64,000 nucleotides of DNA from Anastatus disparis (taxonomy: Eukaryota > Arthropoda > Insecta > Hymenoptera > Eupelmidae): positions 186,001-250,000 of the forward strand of contig JAFFSR010000366.1 in NCBI GenBank assembly GCA_017163975.1. Direction: 5' to 3'. Numbering within the stretch: the stretch's first letter is position 1; each line of letters opens with the position of its first letter. Position numbers and translations under genes: made by a program. Below the pieces are notes generated by a model, which worked only from the letters and a program-made list of their open reading frames with translations, did not search any database and was not told the DNA's origin. Below are positions 57,955 through 64,000 of the stretch, piece after piece.

Positions 57955-59450
57955 AAATTTTAAAATTCAAGATGTCGGATTCAAAATGGCAGCTTCGCAA
58001 TAATCAAAAAAAATGCGCTTGAGCATGAAAATCTCTAATCAAAAGTTTTTGGAATCGCTGATTACGAATTTAAGGGGACGCTGTATCTCTCTATCCTTTT
58101 CTAATTGAAAAATGTAAATTTTTGGGAAAACTAGTTATTATTGATATCAATTAAGGGTTGTCCGCAACTTCTATAGTGAAAAACAATATTTTGTCTGATG
58201 AGAGCAAATTAATTTTGTTGCTTTTTTTTCAAGTAAAGTTTGACATACTTACAAGGACCTAAATTAAGCTAGAGAATACGTTATTTAAGTATGTCAAACT
58301 TTACTTAAAAAAAAAAAGCAATAAAATTAATTTGCTCTCATCAGACAAAATATTGTTTTTCACTATAGAAGTTGCGGACAACCCTTAATTTCTATCAATA
58401 ATAACTAGTTTTCCCAAAAATTTACATTTTTTAATTAGAAAAGGATAGAGAGATCCAGCGTCCTCTTAAAGTCAGAATTTCGAAACTTTGAAAAGTAAGA
58501 TGGCAAATTCAAGATAGTGGCTTGAGAATTTCGAGAAATAAGATAAGCGAGCTAGAATATCTCTACTTCGGTATTTTTGGGGTTGCTGATTGCAAACCTG
58601 TAGTTAGAATTTCGATATTTCCAAATTCAAGATGGCGGATTCAAGATAGCAGCTTCAAAATAATTGAAAAGAAGATATACCAGTTTAAAAGTCTCTATTT
58701 AGAAGTTTTTGGGATAATGGATCACAAATCCGAGGTCAGAATTTTGAAATTTTTTAATTTAAGATGGCGGGTTAAAGATGGCTGCCGTGAAATTTCGAAA
58801 AAAGAGATACACGAGCTCGAAAACCTCTACTCTGGAGTATTTGAATTCGCTGATTACGATTTTGGAGTCAGAATTTTCAAATTTTCAAATTTAAGATGGC
58901 GGATTAAAAATGACAGCTTCGCAATAATACAAAAAAAAATGCGCTTGAGCATGAAAATCAAGCAGAATTTCGAAATTATGAACTTTAAGATAGCAAATTT
59001 AAGATGGTGGCTTGAAAAACGAGATAAACGAGCTGGAATATCTCTACTTTGGTATTTTTTGGTTTGCTGATTGCAAACCTGAAGTTAGAATTTCGATATT
59101 TTTAAATTTAAGATGGCGGATTCAAGATAGCGGCTTCAAAATAATTGTAAAAAAAGATATAACTGTTTAAAAGTCTCTATTTAGAAGTTTTTTGGGATCG
59201 TTGATTATAGAAGAGATACACGAGCTCGAAAACCTCTACTCTGGAGTATTTGGAGTCAGAATTTTTAAATTTTTAAATTGAAGATGGCTGCTTCAATATT
59301 TTGATAAAAAAGATACGAGCTTGAAAATCTTTACTAGGGAGTTTTTGGAGTCGCAATTTACGAATCTAAAGTCAGAATTTTGAAATTTTGAAATTCAAAA
59401 TTGCGGATTCAAGATGGTAGCTCTAAAATTTTGTAAATATGCAATTCCAG
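57955..59450 (+). repeat. About 140-bp repeats with AAGATGGCGG motifs
   Basis: Roughly nine degenerate units, each with TCAAGATGGCGGATTCAAGATGGCAGC, then AATAATTGAAAA, GAGATACACGAGCTCGAAAA, CTCTACTCTGGAGTATTTGG and GTCAGAATTTTGAAATTTT. AAGATGGCGGC is the classical binding site of YY1/Pleiohomeotic; here the motif recurs at least ten times. The frame 58522-59070 is open through three and a half units (182 codons) but follows the repeat and has no independent support as a gene. Confidence 0.75.
58074..58465. mobile_element. TTAA-flanked palindromic MITE
   Basis: GGGGACGCTGTATCTCTCTATCC and near-complement, arms about 170 bp, TTAA at 58070-58073 and 58466-58469. It interrupts an AAGATGGCGG-type unit; neighbouring units give the empty site. 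Confidence 0.8.
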
Positions 59451-59833
59451 CTGGATTTCCATATTTCATGTCGAAGTCTGTGGATTTCATGTCCTTGTTC
59501 ACACGCGCAAATAGAAATGAAATTCCATAATTCCAGTATTTTTGATTGAAATCTCACTTATGGTTTAGGATTTAGAAATTAAATTTTCAATTAAATTTTG
59601 TGAGGTAAGGGAAAAAATGGAGTCTTTTAGTAACTTTTATTAAATTATTTTTCAGAATGTTCTAATTTTTTTTTCAAAATTTATTAATTTTTAATATATT
59701 ATACTTTTTAATATAATAAATATTTTGAATATTATTATTTTAATACTTATAAAATTAAATAAATACTTAATTATTTAAATGTAAAATAGTAATTTTTGAA
59801 AATAGATTGTTCACTCATTTCCAAAGTAAATTT
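59451..59833. other. Intergenic, AT-rich
   Basis: A short CCAGCTGGATTTCCA piece at 59445-59465, related to block G2, then nothing. Confidence 0.4.
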
Positions 59834-60722
59834 TTATGAAACATTATCTTTTTCATCAACGCGATTCATTTTTTTAACTAACTGGATGGTTTTATTAATG
59901 TCTTCAGTAATATAAGACGATGAATTTTTAACTAATTTTTCGATCACTTGCTTATTGCCTATTTTCTCGCATTTCTGATGATAATAATAAACACATTCTG
60001 AAATTTTAAAAATAAGAATAAATACAAGATAGATTAATTTAAGATCAATTTTGATATAACATATAGTTAAAAATTATTACTATTTAATGTCCTCATCTTG
60101 ATGGGAGATATTATCGTCCTTTGATTTACACCATTAGGTGTAGTAACCTTACTTCCTGGTAAAAGGCACTTACATGCTAATTCTGCTGGATATTGGTAAA
60201 GTTCTCTTAAAATTTTTTTTGTGAATAAACGTACATCATGCTTTTTGTATGCACTCCAGTTTTCGTATGGAATAGAAAAATCGTTATTTAAACGAATCAT
60301 TACAGTCTGTAAAAAACATTTATGATATTAAATACTGTAAAGATATATCTAAAAATATAAAAATGTAATATTTATTTTGCAGTCATTTTCATCAGTATTT
60401 GTCCATTTTTCTAAAAATTTAGAAAACATTGTGCATTGATCATTTCCATTATCAATTTCAATCTTTTTTGATTTACTTTTGTTTTGTTCGTTGGAGTTGG
60501 AGTTGGAAGTACTTGCCGAGTCACTTAAATCCTTAAATAAACGTTTTCTGCAGCGAGGTGTTATAATGTTAGTTTTACTGCTACTCATGCCAGAATTCTC
60601 GTCTTCCTATAATTTTTAGATTAATTTTTATTACTAACGAAAAATACCTCGCTCTTAAAAAAGAATTGCCTCAATTTATCAATTTTTATATTGCAGTTTC
60701 GTACTGAATTTAATTTCATAGA
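59834..60722 (-). CDS. Probable multi-exon host gene, BEN-domain-like (3-4 exons)
   Basis: Minus strand. Exon A 60648-60722 (MKLNSVRNC...KSE) with donor GAG|GTATTT; intron only 41 bp; exon B from 60606, in frame, with a Ser/Asn-rich and Lys-rich stretch (SASTSNSNSNEQNKSKSKK) that looks like a nuclear signal, to about 60377. Exon C 60081-60306 after TTTTTTACAG, with RLFTKKILRELYQYPAELACK, a block like the helical part of BEN domains (DNA or protein binding). Donor ATA|GTAATA joins in phase to exon D 59834-59997 (acceptor AAAATTTCAG; KCVYYYHQKCEK..., stop at 59834). The C-to-D join keeps frame over 53 codons. Weak points: the donor of exon B is not GT (only GC is available) and the first intron is very short. 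So the overall model is uncertain, though exons C and D are convincing. Confidence 0.45.
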
Positions 60723-60946
60723 AAATGATTAGTTAATGTTAAAATATGCATAAAATTTGTTTAAATAAAAATCATATCATTATGAAAAATTTGAAATTTG
60801 TTATACTATATTCTACTTGAATCTATAATCTTATGTAAAAGTAATAATTCTTATTAGCAATGTAAATTGAAGGTTAAGATGCAAGAAAAAGGTATGTTAC
60901 TAACAAAAAGAATGAATTAATGTAGATGAAATTAGTTAAATCATTT
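60723..60946. other. Upstream of the 59834-60722 gene
   Basis: AT-rich, no clear promoter element. Confidence 0.3.
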
Positions 60947-61765
60947 CCCATATGGAAAAAATTTTTGGATATAATTGTAAATAACTGTTAATAACTGTAA
61001 ATAAATGTAAATAAATGTAAATAACTGTAAATAACTGTAGAAAAGTGTTAAAAAATTTGGGAATTGAGACATAAATTATAGTTATTCACAATTATTGAGA
61101 ATTATTTACTGTTATTTACACTTATTTACAGTTATTAACTTTTATTTACACTTATTAACTGTTATTTACACTTATTTGCAGTTAGTTATATTTATTTACA
61201 GTTATTTACATTTATTCACTTTTTTCACAATTATTTACAGTTATTTACGATTATTTATAGTTTTTTACAATTATTTGCAGTTATTTACATTTTCGAAAAT
61301 TATCACGAATTTATTCAATAATTTTATATATAGGCGAAAATTTTTAAAAATGTGAATAACTGTAAATAATTGTAAAAAACTATGGAAAATTGTAAATAGT
61401 TGTAAATAATTATAAATAACTGTAAATAACTGTAAAAAAACTGTAAATAACTGTAAATAACTATAAATAATTGTAAATAATTATTAATAACATTAAATTA
61501 TTCACTGATTCAAAAATTTTTGAAAATGTAAATAACTGTAAATAATTATGAATAACTGTAAATAATTATAAATAATTGTAAATAATTATAAAAAACTGTA
61601 AATAATTGTAAATAACTGTAAATAACAGTTAATAACAGTTAATAACTGTAAATAACTGTAAATAATAGTAATTAATAATAAATAATAGTAAATAACTGTA
61701 AATAACTATTATTTATGTCTCAATTCCTACATTTTTTAACAGTTATTTACAATTATTTACTATTA

Positions 61766-63464
61766 CCCTACTAAAAAATGTCAGGTGAAAAATCACCTGA
61801 TTTTTCACTTGATTTCTCACCTGATTTCTCATGCCAAAATCTCATGTGACTATGAGCGTAAAAAAATTAAGTTCCAAACCTATCGAAAAATTCTAAGTTT
61901 TATCACGGAAAACAACATTGAGAAGTATGATTCTTTTTCATTTTCATAATTTGAAATTGATTTTTTATACGTAGAATTTCAATTTTTAATTTCATTTTTC
62001 TGGTCATAGAAATAAATTTCAAACCACTCTAAAAATTATAAGTCCCGATCTTATAATTTTTAACACAAGCCTCTTTTATTTACGTGAGAGAGAGAGAGAG
62101 AAAAACATCAAAAACACATGCACAAGAAGCCTCTTTTATTCTTTTATACACTATTTATGAGTTGAATTAAAATGGAAAAAAAGTGTGTACATACTTTTGA
62201 TAAAACTACACTATTTATAAGTTAAGATTTTAAAGTTTTTACTGTCGTGACCATGTGCGTTCGTTGTCCCTTTACACTAGAAAAAGCAACACATTTAGTA
62301 AAATGTTCCTGAGCATTGTCTCAATATAATACATCTCTCATCGTACTTTTTAAAATACAATTCGCACAAATTTATACAAACGTAACGTGCACAGTATCGC
62401 TTGTCTTTTCTTTCTTGTTATGAGAGAGACATAGACAGAATACAATAGTTCAGCGATGCCGAAAGTGGCAGAGTCAGAGAGGGAAATTCAAAAATGTGTA
62501 AAAAAAAAGTATTAAAATAAATAGTTTTCAAAATTTGATAATTAATAAATAATTCTAAAAAACAAAGTTACTATAACAAAATAATTTTTTTTCAATTTAA
62601 AAAATTTTTTTGAGTTTAACAAAATTTTGTTTAACTCAAAAAAATTTAAAAAATAGAAAAAAAATTATTTTGTTATAGTAACTTTGTTTTTTGGAATTAT
62701 TTATTAATTATCAAATTTTGAAAACTATTTATTTTAATACTTTTTTTTTATACATTTTTGAATTTCCCTCTCTGACTCTGCCACTTTCGGCATCGCTGCA
62801 ATAGTTCATAAATACGAGCGTATTATTTCTTTTAGCAATAGTTTGCGTTAGGTCTGTTGTCGAGAGATATTTTCGCTTGAGGCACGAGAGGTGCCGACAG
62901 GAGGCGCATGAGCCGTTTCAGCTATAGCTAAATGTGTTGCTTTTTCTAGTGTAAAGGAACAACGGACGCACGTGGTTACGATAGTAAAAACTTTAAAATC
63001 TTAACTTATAAATAGTGTAGTTTTATCAAAAGTATGTACACACTTTTTTTCCATTTTAATTCAACTCATAAATAGTGTATAAAAGAATAAAAGAGGCTTC
63101 TTGTGCATGTGTTTTTGATGTTTTTCTCTCTCTCTCTCTCACGTAAATAAAAGAGGCTTGTGTTAAAAATTATAAGATCGGGACTTATAATTTTTAGAGT
63201 GGTTTGAAATTTATTTCTATGACCAGAAAAATGAAATTAAAAAATTGAAATTCTACGTATAAAAAATCAATTTCAAATTATGAAAAATGAAAAAAGAATC
63301 ATACTTCTCAATGTTGTTTTCCGTGATAAAAACTTAGAATTTTTCGATAGGTTTGGAACTTAGTTTTTTTACGCTCATAGTCACATGAGATTTTGGCATG
63401 AGAAATCAGGTGAGAAATCAAGTGAAAAATCAGGTGATTTTTCACCTGACATTTTTTAGTAGGG
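61766..63464. mobile_element. TA-flanked palindrome with CCCTACTAAAAAATGTC ends
   Basis: CCCTACTAAAAAATGTCAGG and complement, TA at 61764-61765 and 63465-63466. Arms about 590 bp, very similar (AGAAAAAGCAACACATTTAG at 62278 pairs with 62933). Inserted into element C. The centre holds the hAT-like palindrome. Confidence 0.8.
62451..62798. mobile_element. 348-bp hAT-like palindrome
   Basis: CAGCGATGCCGAAAGTGGCA and complement, 8-bp duplication CAATAGTT at 62443-62450 and 62799-62806. Practically a full palindrome, centre near 62625. Confidence 0.85.
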
Positions 63465-63529
63465 TATTTACAGTTTTTCACATAAATTATTTCCATATGG
63501 GTTATTATGATAAATAAAAATTGAATCCC

Positions 63530-64000
63530 ACATAGCATGAAATATTTCTGAAATATTGCTGAAATATTTCATTGAAAGATTCGGAATAAAACAGAAATAT
63601 TGATAAGAAATATTTCTGAAATATTGATATGTCCTTCTAGAAGATTGATTTGAAATATTTCATGTAATGTTTCTGTAACATTCTTTCATTATTTTGTAAA
63701 ATATTAATTTGTAATATTGTTGAAAGATTGTAGCAATATTTGATCGAAAGATTCATGTAAGATTATGAATCTTTCAAGAAATGTTTCTGAAATATTTCTG
63801 AAATCTTTCATGAAATGTTGATTTGTAAGATTGTTGAAAGATTGCAGAAATATTTTATTAAAGGATTCATAAAAGGTTTTTGAAATATTTCTAAAATCTT
63901 TCATGAAATATTGCTTTGTAACATTGTTGAAAGATTGCAGAAATATTTTATTAAAGGATTCATGAAAGATTATGAATCTTTCAAGAAATGTTTCTGAAAT
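63530..64000. repeat. Short-unit block E (GAAATATTTCTGAAAT units), cut by window end
   Basis: Begins CCCACATAGCATGAAATATT and continues as CTGAAATATT and GAAAGATT units in both orientations. The start resembles the ends of blocks H (CCCATATAGCACGAAGG, 11911) and D (CACAGCATAAAAG, 41344). Right end outside the window. Confidence 0.6.

Larger units (their letters stand above)
60947..63501. mobile_element. Short-unit fold-back C (TAAATAACTG units)
   Basis: CCCATATGGAAAAAATTTTT and the complement of CCCATATGGAAATAATTT, with TT on both sides. After about 85 bp of forward TAAATAACTG units comes the core AAAATTTGGGAATTGAGACA (61052-61072), then inverted units (CAGTTATTTACA, 61080-61290), forward units (61345-61700), then the core reversed (TGTCTCAATTCCTACATTTTTT, 61715-61737) and inverted units. 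The right end is separated from the rest by the palindrome at 61766-63464. The core is shared with element A. Confidence 0.8.

Noticed and set aside
58522..59070. 182-aa repetitive protein
   Set aside because: The frame is open across repeat units only; the same units elsewhere are closed, and one carries a MITE.

Overview
This is eukaryotic nuclear DNA. It is very AT-rich, has spliceosomal introns, a tRNA-derived SINE and many microsatellites, and is dominated by DNA transposons with inverted repeats. The one clear host gene, peptidyl-prolyl isomerase H (54417-54968), has the N-terminal extension typical of insects, and the transposon mix (mariner/Tc1-like, EnSpm/CACTA-like, hAT-like, TTAA- and TTA-target elements) also fits an insect. 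I cannot name the species. No prokaryotic operons, viral genomes or CRISPR arrays were seen.

Layout. 1-335 is a 15-bp minisatellite. 1137-18775 is one old fold-back locus. Its two arms are a repeat I call R. The left R is split by two EnSpm-like elements (1597-3441 and 3600-5615), each keeping only the last transposase exon. The right R is split by about 11 kb of a roughly 132-bp satellite that lies in one orientation on the left (7208-11440) and the opposite on the right (12536-18248). 18770-23622 holds a second repeat family (S), unclassified sequence and a 1.86-kb palindrome. 23891-28901 is a 5-kb palindrome carrying two almost identical head-to-head copies of a transposon protein. 29023-29529 is a small two-exon gene of unknown family. 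30533-35215 is repeats. 35590-38995 is a broken EnSpm gene split by a nested fold-back (36200-38476). 39713-52195 is a mariner/Tc1-like element whose transposase is cut into pieces by nested insertions, one of them a 7.5-kb fold-back. 52832-53563 is a group of small TTA-flanked MITEs. 54417-54968 is the PPIH gene. 55431-59450 is more fold-backs and arrays. 59834-60722 is a probable multi-exon host gene (BEN-like). 60947-63501 is a three-level nest of fold-backs, and 63530-64000 enters another array.

How it fits together. The window is a transposon graveyard around two or three host genes. Several insertions can be proved from the window itself because an uninterrupted paralogous copy of the target is also present (for 1597-3441, 3600-5615, 39878-39960, 44306-44461, 49732-49819 and 58074-58465). 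The most novel-looking theme is a set of fold-back elements with CCC...GGG ends, 2-bp A/T target duplications and internal arrays of roughly 10-bp units in both orientations. Two of them (30533-31519 and 60947-63501) share the same inner core sequence although their array units differ.

All comparisons were made by eye. Coordinates of element ends and splice sites were read from the sequence; identities are estimates.
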